NCBI GenBank assembly: GCA_030148005.1
Contig: JASBUI010000019.1
Span: 62,001 to 126,000, forward strand
Reading direction: 5' to 3'
Source of the DNA: Paracoccaceae bacterium
Lineage (GTDB): Bacteria; Pseudomonadota; Alphaproteobacteria; Rhodobacterales; Rhodobacteraceae
Length of the DNA stretch: 64,000 nt
In this document: piece by piece, positions 34,252-43,978 of the stretch
How positions within the stretch are numbered: position 1 is the first letter of the stretch
How the letters are laid out: each line of letters starts with the position of its first letter
Notes under the pieces: generated by a model
The model's database searches: none
What the model saw: the letters and a program-made list of their open reading frames with translations, nothing else
Told to the model about the DNA's origin: nothing
Made by a program: the position numbers and the translations under genes

Positions 34252-35199
34252 TTAGCGGATTACGACAGGGATGCAGGCCGCGTTTTCGGCAAGCAGGGCC
34301 GAACAGAAGCGGCGCGCGTCGTTGATGTCGTCAAAGCCCATGGCACGTAGGCGGTAAAAGCTGCGCCCGGCCGACTGCGCCTTTTGGATAACGCGCTTTT
34401 TCTCAGCCATATAGGGGCCGAAACGGGCGGCAAGACGATCCCATTCGGTCTTTGCGATCTTTTCACTGTCGTAGGCGCCAAGCTGAACCAGACGGGTACC
34501 GGTGGCCAGGGTTGCGGCATCGACGTCAATGTCTTGTTCAGCGGACAGGCTTACAGCCGTTTCCGCCGCTTTCCTGACAATGTCAGAAGCCGGGCGAAGC
34601 CGCGGGCGCGGCGAGGATTTGACCCCGGGCGTTGATGCCGAAACCAGCGTTTGTTCGTTCTTTGGGGTCTTGTTTGCCTCGGTGACCGTGCGCTGCGCCT
34701 CTTGCAGGGCTGCAAGAACCGGGTCGTGGTCGGCAGCATCGCTGGCGGCGCTGTCCTTGGGCTCATCTGCTATGGCCACACCGTTGATCGTGGCCTCGAC
34801 TTTTGCGGCTGGAACCGGCTGATCCAGATCCGGTTTGGGCAGGACATCGGCCTCTGTCAGTTGTAGCGGCTGCGGGGCAAGAACGATCTTGTCAGCCGGA
34901 GCTGCAGCCGTGCCTTCGGCCTGAACGGCGTTGACCGCAAGGCCCTGATGCGCGGCCTGAGAGCCGCCGGGATCTTCGGGCTGAACGCGCATGGGGCCTT
35001 CAAGCGCCCGCACAACCGGCACGCCAGAGACGTCGCGCACGGTCAGCTTGTAGCCCCAAAGGGCCAGACCCGCGACAAGAGCGACCGAAGTGATCGCCCC
35101 CACCCAGTTAAGGAAGGTACTTACCATCGACACGCCGGACACCGGCCTGATGTCCGCGCTCGCGTCGTCCGAATGTCCGTAAGGATCCGTCACGCCCAT
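34252..35199 (-). CDS. SPOR domain inner-membrane protein
   Basis: A 315-residue bitopic protein. It has a short cytosolic N terminus (about 1-28), one membrane helix (about 29-48, NWVGAITSVALVAGLALWGY), a long Pro/Ala-rich periplasmic linker and a C-terminal SPOR domain (about 236-315, RLVQLGAYDSEKIAKTEWDRLAARFG onward). SPOR domains bind denuded septal glycan strands, so the protein probably localises to the division site, like FtsN or DedD. It lies between argS and nagZ. The 2-base gap to nagZ and co-direction indicate one transcript. Confidence 0.9.
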   Translation of the reverse strand: MGVTDPYGHSDDASADIRPVSGVSMVSTFLNWVGAITSVALVAGLALWGYKLTVRDVSGVPVVRALEGPMRVQPEDPGGSQAAHQGLAVNAVQAEGTAAAPADKIVLAPQPLQLTEADVLPKPDLDQPVPAAKVEATINGVAIADEPKDSAASDAADHDPVLAALQEAQRTVTEANKTPKNEQTLVSASTPGVKSSPRPRLRPASDIVRKAAETAVSLSAEQDIDVDAATLATGTRLVQLGAYDSEKIAKTEWDRLAARFGPYMAEKKRVIQKAQSAGRSFYRLRAMGFDDINDARRFCSALLAENAACIPVVIR

Positions 35200-35282
35200 A
35201 TTTTTAGCCTCGTTGCCCGTCCGGCGGTTTGCCGCCGTGTTGGTTTGTCTTTGCCTCGGCCCCGCCCTTGAGCGCCGTTAAA

Positions 35283-37013
35283 TCAGCGCATTTCTTCCAC
35301 CGGAGTTACCCCCAAGATACCAAGACCGGCAGAAATAACAACGGAAACGGCCCGGGCAAGCGCGATTTTTGCCACCGATGCCTTTGGGTCGTCCTGAACA
35401 AAGCGCAGTTCGGGCAATTCGTTGCCGCGGTTCCACAGTGCATGGAACTCTGAGGCAAGCTCATAAAGGTAAAAAGCAACGCGGTGCGGCTCGCCGGTTC
35501 TGGCGGCAATCTCGATCAGGCGCGGCCATTCGGCGATCTTGCGCGACACGGCAAGCTCTGCCTCGTGCGCGATCAGTGACAGATCGGGCGCGGCGCTTGT
35601 ATCCACGCCCGCTTCGGCCGCTTTGCGCAGCACCGAATGCACACGCGCGTTGGCGTATTGGACATAAAAGACCGGATTGTCCTTGGACTGGTCCAGCACC
35701 TTGTCGAAGTCGAAGTCCAGCGGTGCGTCGTTCTTGCGCGTCAGCATGACGAACCGGGTGACGTCTGGGCCGACCTCATCCACGACATCGCGCAGCGTCA
35801 CGAAAGTGCCGGCGCGTTTGGACATCTTGAAGGGTTCGCCGTTCTTGTAGAGGCGCACAAGCTGGGTCAGTTTGATGTCCAGCGGAACCTTGCCATCCGA
35901 AAGGGCCGAAACGGCGGCTTTCATCCGTTTGACATAGCCGCCGTGATCGGCGCCAAAGACATCGATCAGAGCATCAAAGCCGCGGGTCACCTTGTCATAG
36001 TGATAGGCGATGTCGGGTGAGAAATAGGTCCAGCTTCCATCGGACTTGCGCACTGGTCTGTCGACATCGTCGCCATGGGCGGTCGATTTGAAAAGCGTCT
36101 GTTCACGCGGCTCCCAGTCTTCGGGCGTCTTGCCCTTGGGCGGCTCAAGCGTGCCAACATAGATCAGGCCCTTGGCATCAAGATCGGCCAGCGCCGCTTC
36201 GATCCGCCCGGTGCCGTAAAGCGCCTTTTCAGAGAAAAAGACATCCATTTCAATCCCGAGAACCTTCAGGTCTTCGCGGATAAGGTCCATCATCGCGGCG
36301 GTCGCAAACTCGCGCACTTCGGCAAGCCAGACATCTTCGTCCTTGCCGACGTAGCCGTCGCCAACCTTGGCTTTCAGCGCCTCACCAACCGGAACAAGGT
36401 AGTCACCGGGATAGGTGCCATCCTCGAAGGCGACCTCTTGGCCCAGCGCTTCGAGGTAGCGCAGATAGACAGAGCGGGCCAGGGTATCGACCTGCGCGCC
36501 GCCGTCATTGATGTAGTACTCACGCGTGACGTCATGGCCCGAGAAATCCAGAAGCGAGGCAAGCGCATCGCCAAAGACCGCGCCGCGCGCGTGACCGACG
36601 TGCAAGGGGCCGGTGGGGTTTGCCGAAACAAACTCGATATCGATCCGTTTGCCCTGCCCCATCTTCGAGCGTCCGAAATCCTTGCCCTCACCAAGCGCCG
36701 CGCCGATGACGCCCTGCCAGAGAGACGGCGCAAGCGTGAGGTTCAAAAACCCCGGGCCCGCAACTTCGGCTTCCAGAATGCGTGCATCGGCGGTCAGTTC
36801 GGCCGCAAGTGCCACGGCAATGTCACGCGGCTTTTGGCCCGCGGGCTTGGCCAGAACCATCGCGGCGTTGGTTGCCATATCGCCGTGGGCTGCATCGCGC
36901 GGCGGTTCAACCGCAACGTTGGAATAGTCCAGCCCCGAAGGAAGCGCGCCTTGCGCAACCAGCTTTTCCAGCGAATTCACGACAAGCGCGCGGATATCCG
37001 TAAACAGGTTCAT
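35283..37013 (-). CDS. argS: Arginine--tRNA ligase
   Basis: Charges tRNA-Arg. The 576 residues include an N-terminal Add-1 domain ([18 protein letters not shown]), the HIGH-type motif [23 protein letters not shown] in [16 protein letters not shown] and a DALR anticodon-binding domain at the end. The start at 37013 is preceded by AAGGCCGAGAAA. The track-style extension to 37250 reads through the antiporter tail and is not real. A Met five codons upstream (37028) has no ribosome site. It is followed by the SPOR-domain gene. Confidence 0.96.
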   Translation of the reverse strand: MNLFTDIRALVVNSLEKLVAQGALPSGLDYSNVAVEPPRDAAHGDMATNAAMVLAKPAGQKPRDIAVALAAELTADARILEAEVAGPGFLNLTLAPSLWQGVIGAALGEGKDFGRSKMGQGKRIDIEFVSANPTGPLHVGHARGAVFGDALASLLDFSGHDVTREYYINDGGAQVDTLARSVYLRYLEALGQEVAFEDGTYPGDYLVPVGEALKAKVGDGYVGKDEDVWLAEVREFATAAMMDLIREDLKVLGIEMDVFFSEKALYGTGRIEAALADLDAKGLIYVGTLEPPKGKTPEDWEPREQTLFKSTAHGDDVDRPVRKSDGSWTYFSPDIAYHYDKVTRGFDALIDVFGADHGGYVKRMKAAVSALSDGKVPLDIKLTQLVRLYKNGEPFKMSKRAGTFVTLRDVVDEVGPDVTRFVMLTRKNDAPLDFDFDKVLDQSKDNPVFYVQYANARVHSVLRKAAEAGVDTSAAPDLSLIAHEAELAVSRKIAEWPRLIEIAARTGEPHRVAFYLYELASEFHALWNRGNELPELRFVQDDPKASVAKIALARAVSVVISAGLGILGVTPVEEMR

Positions 37014-37086
37014 TTTCTCGGCCTTCATGGAATTTGACTGGGGTTTACCACGGCAACCGCCAAGGTCAACGTCAACACCGCAGTGC

Positions 37087-39033
37087 CTAGCCCCTGCCCT
37101 TCTTGTCCGCCTCTTCCGCCTTTTCGGCCTTGGCCTTGGCTTTCGCCTGTTCCTTCTCGGCCTTCTCGGCTTCCTTTTCGGCCTTGGCAATCTCGTCCCT
37201 TGCCAGCTTCTCGGCCGCAGCCAGCTCTGACAGCACTTCCTTGGTGGCAAGGAAAACGATCACCGAGCCCTCGGGCGTTCGGGGAAGTTCATCTGCGCCG
37301 GGCATGCGGATTTCGCCCGAAGGCAGCACCCGCGCCAGAAGAATCGCATCGGGGTGGCGTTCGCGCCATGCCTCGATCGTCTCTTCAGCGCCGATCTTGT
37401 GCTGGCCAAAGCCCCAGCCGGCACGGATCAGATCCATCAGTTCCGAATAGGTTTTCCCGCCTGCAAAGGTGCGCCCCCCAAGGGTTGCGGGCAGCGCATA
37501 GCGCGAACTTGCCTCGTTCTCGCGGGCCACCTGATAGGTGTTGTCGCGCCCGAACTCGGGGGCAAGGTCAGTTGCCACAAGCGTGTTGTAGGCATCGTTG
37601 TCGGTCGCCGCCACAAGGACCGAATAGCTCATGACCTCGACCTTGCGCTCTGCCGCTTCGGACAGGATATCGCCAAAGAACGTCGGCATGCCCTGTTTGC
37701 GTGCAGCGCGCAGGTGGCCGGGGTTGGGATCGCTGAGAAGGACGGGCACATCCGCCGTTGTCAGCGCCTTTGCAAAGCCTGTCGTAAAGCGAGAGCCGCC
37801 CACAAGCAGGATGCCGGGACGGTCACCGCCGGTCAGCGAAAGCGCGCGCGCCAGCGGCTTGACGGTAAAGCCGTGCAAGACAACGGTTACGGCGACAAGC
37901 GCAAAGGCCAGCGGGCCGATCAGGCTTCCATCCTCGACGCCAAGCCCGGCCAGACGTTCGCCAAAAAGACCGGCAACGGCCACAAGGACAACGCCGCGCG
38001 GGCCCATCAGCGCGATCAGCACCTTCTCGCGCCACGGCAGCCCCGTGCCGATAAGCGACAGCGCCACGGTTGCGGGGCGCACGACAAGAACCACCGCCGC
38101 CACAAAGGTCGCGGCGGTCCAGTCAAGGCGGCCGAGCTGTGCAAAATCCAGCGATGCGGCCAGAAGGATGAAGACGCCAGAGACCAAAAGGACGGTCGCG
38201 TGTTCCTTGAAGCGGCGCAGCTCTTCATAGGATGGAAGATTGGCGTTGGCGATGACCACACCCATCAGCGTGACAGCCAAAAGGCCGCTTTCATGCAGGA
38301 CAGCGTTCGAGACGGCGAAAACGCCCATCAAGGCAACGAAGAGAAGCGGGACCTTCATGTATTCCGGCACATGCCCGCGCTTGAACGCCGCCGCCAGCAG
38401 AAAGCCCGCCGCAAGCCCCAAGGCCGAGGCGACAAGCACGCCCAGCACCAGCGCGCCTACCGCTTCGGCAGGTGTGGTTGCGGTGTTGATGACCAGAACG
38501 ACTTCAAAGGCCAGAACCGCGGCCAAGGCGCCGATCGGATCGTTGACGATCGCCTCCCACTGCAAAAGCGCAGCGGGACGGCGCGACAGGCGGGCCTGAC
38601 GAAGCAGCGGTGCGATCACCGTGGGCCCGGTGACGATCATGATGCCGCCAAAGACCGATGCCGCCTCCCAGCTTAGGCCCGCGCCATAGCGCAGCGCCAG
38701 CGTGGACAAAAGCCAGCCCACCGGCGCGCCGATGACGACAAGGCGCATCACGCCGGTTGCCGCATCGCGCAGTGAGTGGAAGTTCAGCGTCATCCCGCCT
38801 TCGAACAGGATAATGGCGACGGCAATGGATATCATAGGCGCCATCATCGGGCCGATATCGCGGGCAGGATCGAAAACCCCCATGACGGGGCCGATGATCA
38901 CGCCTGCCAGAAGCATCAGAACGATCGCCGGAAGGTTCAGCCGCCATGCGAGCCATTGAGCTCCAACGCCAATAGTGCCCACAAGGGCAAAGGCGGTTAC
39001 CGGATCCATCGCAACTGTCGAAGAAACGCTCAT
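37087..39033 (-). CDS. CPA1-type cation:proton antiporter with C-terminal TrkA-N domain
   Basis: A 648-residue membrane antiporter. About 12-13 helices (residues about 9-395) contain the CPA motifs [23 protein letters not shown] and [12 protein letters not shown], the last with the conserved Asp pair region. Next comes a cytosolic TrkA-N/Rossmann domain (about 400-530, [17 protein letters not shown]). The tail is Lys/Glu/Ala-rich and coiled-coil-like (about 605-648, repeated KAEKE). Na+/H+ or K+/H+ exchange is likely, but the ion is unknown. It sits between dgt and argS, where other roseobacters keep these two genes together, so it may be an insertion into the operon. Confidence 0.9.
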   Translation of the reverse strand: MSVSSTVAMDPVTAFALVGTIGVGAQWLAWRLNLPAIVLMLLAGVIIGPVMGVFDPARDIGPMMAPMISIAVAIILFEGGMTLNFHSLRDAATGVMRLVVIGAPVGWLLSTLALRYGAGLSWEAASVFGGIMIVTGPTVIAPLLRQARLSRRPAALLQWEAIVNDPIGALAAVLAFEVVLVINTATTPAEAVGALVLGVLVASALGLAAGFLLAAAFKRGHVPEYMKVPLLFVALMGVFAVSNAVLHESGLLAVTLMGVVIANANLPSYEELRRFKEHATVLLVSGVFILLAASLDFAQLGRLDWTAATFVAAVVLVVRPATVALSLIGTGLPWREKVLIALMGPRGVVLVAVAGLFGERLAGLGVEDGSLIGPLAFALVAVTVVLHGFTVKPLARALSLTGGDRPGILLVGGSRFTTGFAKALTTADVPVLLSDPNPGHLRAARKQGMPTFFGDILSEAAERKVEVMSYSVLVAATDNDAYNTLVATDLAPEFGRDNTYQVARENEASSRYALPATLGGRTFAGGKTYSELMDLIRAGWGFGQHKIGAEETIEAWRERHPDAILLARVLPSGEIRMPGADELPRTPEGSVIVFLATKEVLSELAAAEKLARDEIAKAEKEAEKAEKEQAKAKAKAEKAEEADKKGRG

Positions 39034-39105
39034 ATTCCTGATACCCTTACTTACACAAAATCGCGCCGCGCATCCCATAGCGTGGATTTGCGCGTTTGGC
39101 GCGTA

Positions 39106-40251
39106 TTATTTATCGCCCTTCAGCAATCTTGCATGTTCCTGAATGGCAAAGCGGTCGGTCATGCCTGCGATGTAGTCCGCCACGATGCGTGCCAGTGCGG
39201 TTTCGCCGCCCGCTTCGGCCACGTCCTTGCGCCATTGCTTGGGCAAAAGATCGGGCTGGGACATGAAAAGCGGGAAAAGGTCATTGATGACCTGCGTCAC
39301 CTGTTCGCGCATGATGATCACATCGGGCGCGCGGTACATGCGGTGAAACAGAAACTCGCGGATGACCTTAAGGTCGGACCATATCGCATCGGTGAAACGG
39401 ATCATCGGGCGGTCGGCGGCGCGGATATCCTCGACCGACTTTGGCGCCCTTTCGGCGAGCGTTGCGCGGGCAACATCAATCACATCAGCCACCAGAAGCC
39501 CGAAGAAGCGGCGCAAAGCTTCGTGCCGGCGGCGGTAGTAGTTCAGGCCGGGGTAAAGTTCATCGACCCGCGCAAAGCAGCCGTCAAGAAGCGGAAGCTC
39601 TGCCAGCTCATCGGTCGAGAACAGCTCGGCCCGAAGCCCGTCGTGCAGATCGTGGCTATTATAGGCGATGTCATCGGCAAGCGCGGCCACCTGCGCCTCG
39701 CCCCCTGCGTAGGTCGAAAGTTCAAGATCGTGTCGGCGGTTGTATTCGGACAAGGCAAACGGAAGCTTTCCGGTGACAGGACCGTTGTGCTTGGCGATGC
39801 CTTCAAGGCTTTCCCAGGTCAGGTTCAGCCCGTCAAAGTCGGCATAGTGGCGCTCTAGCGACGTGACGATCTTGAGCGCCTGCGCGTTGTGATCAAAGCC
39901 GCCATAGGGCGCCATGAGCGCGGCAAGCGCGTCTTCGCCGGTGTGGCCAAAGGGTGGATGGCCCAGATCATGGGCCAGTGCCACTGCCTCTGTCAGCTCT
40001 TCGTTCAGGCCCAAAGCGCGGCTGATCGTGCGGGCAACCTGCGCCACTTCGATGGAATGGGTAAGGCGGGTGCGAAAATAGTCGCCCTCATGTTCGATGA
40101 AGACCTGGGTCTTGTGTTTGAGCCTGCGAAAGGCGCTGGAATGGATGATCCGGTCGCGGTCGCGCTGAAAGCAGGAACGGAACGTGCTTTCCTCTTCGGC
40201 AACGAGCCGGCCGCGCGAGCGGTCGGGAAAAGTAGCATAGGGGCTTAGCAT
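39106..40251 (-). CDS. dgt: Deoxyguanosinetriphosphate triphosphohydrolase-like protein
   Basis: An HD-domain dNTP triphosphohydrolase, 381 residues. Seen are DRDRIIHSSAFRRLKHKTQVF, the metal ligands in RTRLTHSIEVAQVARTI and HDLGHPPFGHTGE, and DDIAYNSHDLHDG later on. This is the short dGTPase-like class, for which the exact dNTP preference is uncertain. ATG 40251 is chosen. The ORF could run to 40407, but that would cross the divergent Fe-S gene and lacks coding character. It is divergent from the A-type Fe-S protein gene with 78 bases between starts. Confidence 0.9.
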   Translation of the reverse strand: MLSPYATFPDRSRGRLVAEEESTFRSCFQRDRDRIIHSSAFRRLKHKTQVFIEHEGDYFRTRLTHSIEVAQVARTISRALGLNEELTEAVALAHDLGHPPFGHTGEDALAALMAPYGGFDHNAQALKIVTSLERHYADFDGLNLTWESLEGIAKHNGPVTGKLPFALSEYNRRHDLELSTYAGGEAQVAALADDIAYNSHDLHDGLRAELFSTDELAELPLLDGCFARVDELYPGLNYYRRRHEALRRFFGLLVADVIDVARATLAERAPKSVEDIRAADRPMIRFTDAIWSDLKVIREFLFHRMYRAPDVIIMREQVTQVINDLFPLFMSQPDLLPKQWRKDVAEAGGETALARIVADYIAGMTDRFAIQEHARLLKGDK

Positions 40252-40275
40252 ATGACGGCCTGTCCTTGTCGCCTG

Positions 40276-40318
40276 CGGTTTCCACCCATATATTGCGGAT
40301 GACGCCAACTGGAAACCG
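40276..40318. repeat. Inverted repeat CGGTTTCCA / TGGAAACCG in the dgt-erpA divergent region
   Basis: Nine-base perfect arms at 40276-40284 and 40310-40318 enclose a 25-base spacer with an A+T-rich centre (CCCATATATTGCGG). It fills most of the 78-base gap between the divergent dgt and A-type Fe-S gene starts and ends 11 bases before the latter ATG. It could be a two-site operator, or a hairpin in the leader of the Fe-S gene. No known consensus is recognised. Confidence 0.45.
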
Positions 40319-40329
40319 GGACCTTTGAT

Positions 40330-40659
40330 ATGGACCTCAACCTGCCGCCAAGAGTGACCGAACGCGCCTTTGCCCGTCTGGCCGAGATTAATGCCGGCGG
40401 CGGACATCAGGCGCTGCGCGTTGCCGTCGAGGGCGGCGGATGTTCGGGGTTTCAGTATGACATCAAGCTCGATGAGCCCAAGGGCGACGATCTGATCCTT
40501 GAAGGATCGGGCCAGAAGGTTGTCGTTGACGCGGTTTCACTGCCCTTTCTGGCCAATGCGGTCATTGATTTCGCAGATGAGCTTATCGGGGCGCGTTTCG
40601 TGATCGAAAACCCCAATGCCACATCTTCCTGCGGTTGCGGCACATCCTTTTCGATGTGA
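40330..40659 (+). CDS. erpA: A-type iron-sulfur carrier protein (ErpA/IscA family)
   Basis: A 109-residue A-type carrier that delivers Fe-S clusters to apo-proteins. The three conserved cysteines are present: C38 in GGGCSGFQY, and C101 and C103 in SSCGCGTSFSM. The sequence from VTERAFARLAEI through FADELIGARFVIENPNA is typical. ErpA, IscA and SufA are hard to separate by sequence, and isolated chromosomal context without isc or suf genes favours the ErpA-like group. It is divergent from dgt and followed by a flavoprotein gene. Confidence 0.9.
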   Translation: MDLNLPPRVTERAFARLAEINAGGGHQALRVAVEGGGCSGFQYDIKLDEPKGDDLILEGSGQKVVVDAVSLPFLANAVIDFADELIGARFVIENPNATSSCGCGTSFSM

Positions 40660-40745
40660 CCGAAACCAGCCGCGCGGCTGAGTATTTTTCACAAAGAAGA
40701 ATGAGGTGACTTGACCCCAGCGCATCCGTGCATCAGGCCGGGCGA

Positions 40746-41924
40746 ATGGCCGAGTTCGAAACTGTCATAATAGGCGCTGGCGCGGCCGGCATGATGTGTG
40801 CAGCACATGCCGGGGCGCGTGTTCTGGTGATTGATCATGCCAAAAAGCCGGGCGAGAAGATTCGCATCTCGGGCGGCGGGCGGTGCAATTTCACCAATCT
40901 TCACGCAGGGCCGGAAAACTTTCTGTCCCGCAACCCGCATTTCGCCAAATCCGCCCTAGCGCGGTACACACAGTGGGATTTCATTGAGCTTGTCGAGCGC
41001 TACGGCATCGCCTGGCATGAAAAGACGCTGGGGCAGCTTTTTTGCGACATCTCCGCCAAAGAGATCATCGCCATGCTTGTAAAGGAGATGGAGATCGCCG
41101 GCGCGCAGATGTGGCTGGAAACCAGCGTTTCGGGGATTGAGCGCAAGGACGATATGTTCGTGATCGCGACGACGCGCGGAGAGGTGCGCGCGGCAAATCT
41201 GGTCGTCGCCTGCGGCGGTAAATCCATTCCCAAGATGGGGGCAACCGGGTTTGGGTATGACATTGCCCGGCAGTTTGGCCATGAAATCACCGAAACGCGC
41301 GCGGGCCTTGTGCCACTGACCTTTTCAGGCGATCAGCTGGAGCGGCTGAAAGCGCTGGCCGGTGTGTCGCTAGAGGCGCGCGTCCATGCGGGCGGCGTCA
41401 GCTTTGATGAGGCGCTGCTTTTTACCCATCGCGGGCTGTCGGGGCCGGCCATCCTTCAGGTTTCGAACTACTGGCACGAGGGAGAGGCGATCACGATCGA
41501 TCTTTTGCCGGGCCAAGGCGCCTTTGCCCATCTTCGCCAGAGGCGCAGCGAGGCGGGGCGCAAATCGATCACCACGGTTCTGGCAGAGCTTTTGCCCGCA
41601 CGCCTTGCCGAAGATATGGCGCGCGATCTGGGGCTTTCGGGCAATATCGCCGATTTCTCGGATGCGCGGCTTGAAGAGATCGCCAAGGCGCTGCACGGCT
41701 GGACGGTGCTGCCATCAGGTTCGGAAGGGTACCGGACCGCCGAGGTCACACTTGGCGGGGTCTTAACCGATCAGGTATCGGCACGAACGATGCAATCTGC
41801 GCTTGTTCCGGGGCTTTACTTCATCGGTGAGGTCATGGATGTGACCGGCTGGCTTGGCGGTTACAACTTTCAATGGGCGTGGTCGTCTGGCTGGGCTGCG
41901 GGCACGGCTATTTCGCAAGGCTGA
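40746..41924 (+). CDS. HI0933/YhiN-family FAD-dependent oxidoreductase
   Basis: A 392-residue flavoprotein. The N-terminal dinucleotide motif is VIIGAGAAGMMCAAHAG (7-23), the family signature is KKPGEKIRISGGGRCNFTN (about 34-52), ACGGKSIPKMGATGFGYDIA is mid-sequence, and the C-terminal FAD contact is LYFIGEVMDVTGWLGGYNFQWAWSSG. The family is widely conserved but its substrate is unclear. ATG 40746 is preferred over GTG 40728. It is followed 73 bases later by the exonuclease gene in the same direction. Confidence 0.9.
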   Translation: MAEFETVIIGAGAAGMMCAAHAGARVLVIDHAKKPGEKIRISGGGRCNFTNLHAGPENFLSRNPHFAKSALARYTQWDFIELVERYGIAWHEKTLGQLFCDISAKEIIAMLVKEMEIAGAQMWLETSVSGIERKDDMFVIATTRGEVRAANLVVACGGKSIPKMGATGFGYDIARQFGHEITETRAGLVPLTFSGDQLERLKALAGVSLEARVHAGGVSFDEALLFTHRGLSGPAILQVSNYWHEGEAITIDLLPGQGAFAHLRQRRSEAGRKSITTVLAELLPARLAEDMARDLGLSGNIADFSDARLEEIAKALHGWTVLPSGSEGYRTAEVTLGGVLTDQVSARTMQSALVPGLYFIGEVMDVTGWLGGYNFQWAWSSGWAAGTAISQG

Positions 41925-41997
41925 CCGGCAAGGCGCTTGTCTTGGCCGCACCCGGCGGGATAGACCAAGTGCACCGGCGCCATCAAAGAGATCTTGC

Positions 41998-42777
41998 ATG
42001 AAAATAGCGACCTTCAACATCAACGGCGTCAAGGCGCGCGTTCAGGCCCTGACCGACTGGCTTGATGAGGCGGCGCCGGATGTGGCGCTTTTGCAAGAGA
42101 TCAAATCGGTTGACGAAGGGTTCCCGCGCGAGCTTTTCGAAGAGCGCGGCTACAACGTCGAAACGCATGGCCAGAAGGGGTTCAACGGGGTTGCGATCCT
42201 GTCGAAACTGCCGCTTGAGGATGTCACAAGGGGCCTTCCGGGCGATGAGGAAGATGAACAGGCCCGCTGGATCGAGGCCACCGTTGTCGGCGAAAAGGCG
42301 ATCCGTGTCTGCGGGCTTTACTTGCCCAACGGCAACCCGGTTCCGGGCCCGAAATACAGCTACAAGCTTGACTGGATGGCGCGGCTTGAGGCACGGGCCA
42401 AGGCGCTTTTGGAAGGCGAAGAGCCTGCGCTTATGGCCGGTGATTACAACATCATTCCCCAGCCCGAGGATGCGGCGCGACCAGAGGCGTGGAAAGAAGA
42501 TGCTCTTTTCCGCATGGAAAGCCGCACCGCGTGGCGCAGGCTATTGAACCTAGGGCTGACCGAAGCCTTTCGCGCGCGCAATGCTGCACCCGGCAACTAT
42601 TCCTTCTGGGACTATCAGGCGGGCGCCTACAACCGGAATGACGGGATCAGGATTGATCACTTCCTTTTGACGCCGGAATGCGCAGATCTGCTGACGGATT
42701 GTCAAATCGATGCCCATGTGCGCGGGCGCGAAAAGCCGTCAGATCACGTGCCGGTCTGGGTTACCCTGAACGCCTGA
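41998..42777 (+). CDS. xth: Exodeoxyribonuclease III
   Basis: An apurinic/apyrimidinic endonuclease and 3' phosphatase/exonuclease of base-excision repair, 259 residues. The EEP-fold motifs are FNINGVKAR near the start, the metal Glu in LLQEIK (residue 36), LYLPNGNP, the GDYNIIP loop, and IRIDHFLL plus SDHVPVWV with the catalytic Asp/His at the end. The start at 41998 follows AAAGAGATC. An ORF reaching back to 41854 lies within the flavoprotein gene. It is convergent with the DUF4260 gene. Confidence 0.94.
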   Translation: MKIATFNINGVKARVQALTDWLDEAAPDVALLQEIKSVDEGFPRELFEERGYNVETHGQKGFNGVAILSKLPLEDVTRGLPGDEEDEQARWIEATVVGEKAIRVCGLYLPNGNPVPGPKYSYKLDWMARLEARAKALLEGEEPALMAGDYNIIPQPEDAARPEAWKEDALFRMESRTAWRRLLNLGLTEAFRARNAAPGNYSFWDYQAGAYNRNDGIRIDHFLLTPECADLLTDCQIDAHVRGREKPSDHVPVWVTLNA

Positions 42778-42790
42778 TATTGGCCCGATC

Positions 42791-43168
42791 CTAGGATTTG
42801 GGCGCTTTTCCGATGGGGCCCAGATGGGTGTCGTGAAACCCCGTCGCCGATTTCAGGCCATAGCCAAGCATCCGGTCGAAACCGGCATGGGCCAGCCAAA
42901 GCGCCCCGACTGCAATCAGCATTGGAATTGAAAAGGCCGTACCGGCGACCAGCAAAACCGCGCCCGATGCGTATAGGTGCGCAAGGTTGTAGACGACCGC
43001 GCCGATCTTGGGGCCAAGGGCATATCCTGCAAGACTTATGTCCGGCGCCAGAAAGACAAGAACCGCAACCCACCACGAAAGCCCCGCACCGGCCTGCCAG
43101 GAAAGAATGAGGGCGGCTATGAATACAAGCGCGCCTTCAAGTTTTTGCCAGATAACAACATCACGCAT
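42791..43168 (-). CDS. DUF4260 family membrane protein
   Basis: A 125-residue protein of the DUF4260 family. It has 3-4 hydrophobic segments (LEGALVFIAALILSW, WWVAVLVFLAPDISLAGYAL, YASGAVLLVAGTAFSIPMLIAVGALWLAHAG), the conserved PDISLAGY in the first half and GFDRMLGYGLKSATGFHDTHLG near the end. Its biochemical role is unknown. ATG 43168 has an excellent AGGAG seven bases upstream, so longer upstream reading is rejected. Confidence 0.88.
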   Translation of the reverse strand: MRDVVIWQKLEGALVFIAALILSWQAGAGLSWWVAVLVFLAPDISLAGYALGPKIGAVVYNLAHLYASGAVLLVAGTAFSIPMLIAVGALWLAHAGFDRMLGYGLKSATGFHDTHLGPIGKAPKS

Positions 43169-43316
43169 CTCAAACTCCTGCATGGGATGGGCGCTATCCT
43201 GTGACGGGACTTTGCCCTGACCTTGGGCGCGGCGGGCATGGCGCCCTGCCCATGCCGTCAATTCCGCCGTGGCAAAGATAGATGTAGGGGCGATCTGGCC
43301 ATCCTCCAAACAAAAT

Positions 43317-43340
43317 GCGCCGGACAATCCTGCCCGGCGC
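43317..43340 (-). terminator. Hairpin terminator after dksA
   Basis: Stem GCGCCGG (43317-43323) / CCGGCGC (43334-43340) with a 10-base loop. Read on the minus strand, in the dksA direction, it is followed by ATTTTGTTT. On the plus strand it is followed by CTTGTTCTTT. So it can act on the dksA transcript, which ends 36 bases before it, and weakly in the other direction. Confidence 0.7.
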
Positions 43341-43375
43341 CTTGTTCTTTGATCTGGGTCTGGGCGTTTGCCCGA

Positions 43376-43798
43376 CTAGTCGTCGCGGTGTACTTTTTCC
43401 CGTCTCTCGTGACGCTCTTGCGCTTCTAGCGAAAGTGTCGCGATGGGACGCGCATCAAGGCGCTTAAGCGAGATCGGCTCGCCCGTTTCTTCGCAGTAGC
43501 CATATTCGCCATCATCAATGCGGCGCAGGGCGGCGTCGATCTTGGCTACCAGCTTGCGCTGCCGGTCGCGGGTTCTAAGTTCAAGCGCGCGATCGGTTTC
43601 TTCGCTGGCCCGGTCGGCAACATCGGGGATGTTGCGGGTCGAGTCCTGCAAACCTTCGATGGTGTGCTTGGTATCGTCCATAAGATCCGCTTTCCAGTTC
43701 AGCAACTTTCGGCGGAAATATTCCAACTGCCGCTCGTTCATGAACGGCTCACTCTCGGCAGGACGATAATCGTCGGGCAGAAAAACCTCTGCTTTCAT
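43376..43798 (-). CDS. dksA: DksA/TraR family transcription factor with degraded zinc finger
   Basis: An RNA polymerase secondary-channel factor that works with ppGpp. The 140 residues include the coiled-coil tip DVADRASEETD, in which the two Asp and the Ala needed in E. coli (D71, D74, A76) match D59, D62 and A64. The C-terminal finger GYCEETGEPISLKRLDARPIATLSLEA keeps only C102. The other three zinc ligands of E. coli DksA (C117, C135, C138) correspond to T105, S123 and A126. So it is a zinc-free type, as known for DksA of some Rhodobacterales and partly for Pseudomonas DksA2. The start at 43798 has AGGGAGCAGGT upstream. Confidence 0.9.
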   Translation of the reverse strand: MKAEVFLPDDYRPAESEPFMNERQLEYFRRKLLNWKADLMDDTKHTIEGLQDSTRNIPDVADRASEETDRALELRTRDRQRKLVAKIDAALRRIDDGEYGYCEETGEPISLKRLDARPIATLSLEAQERHERREKVHRDD

Positions 43799-43978
43799 AC
43801 CTGCTCCCTTTCGCAGGCCGGGGTCTATATGATCTGAACTATATGTCATCCGGCAGGTTCCGCCGCCGGAATACTCCAACCGAAAGGGGATGTCACTCCC
43901 CATTCACACGAGGTTGAAGGTAAATTGCAATGTGATAGAAGCGCGTGAACTCAAAGCCAGAGGCACTTGAAACAAACC

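Noticed and set aside
37354-38676. Long plus-strand ORF (440 residues) opposite the antiporter
   Set aside because: Shadow of the antiporter coding strand, biased composition rich in Arg/His/Gln and no conserved motif.
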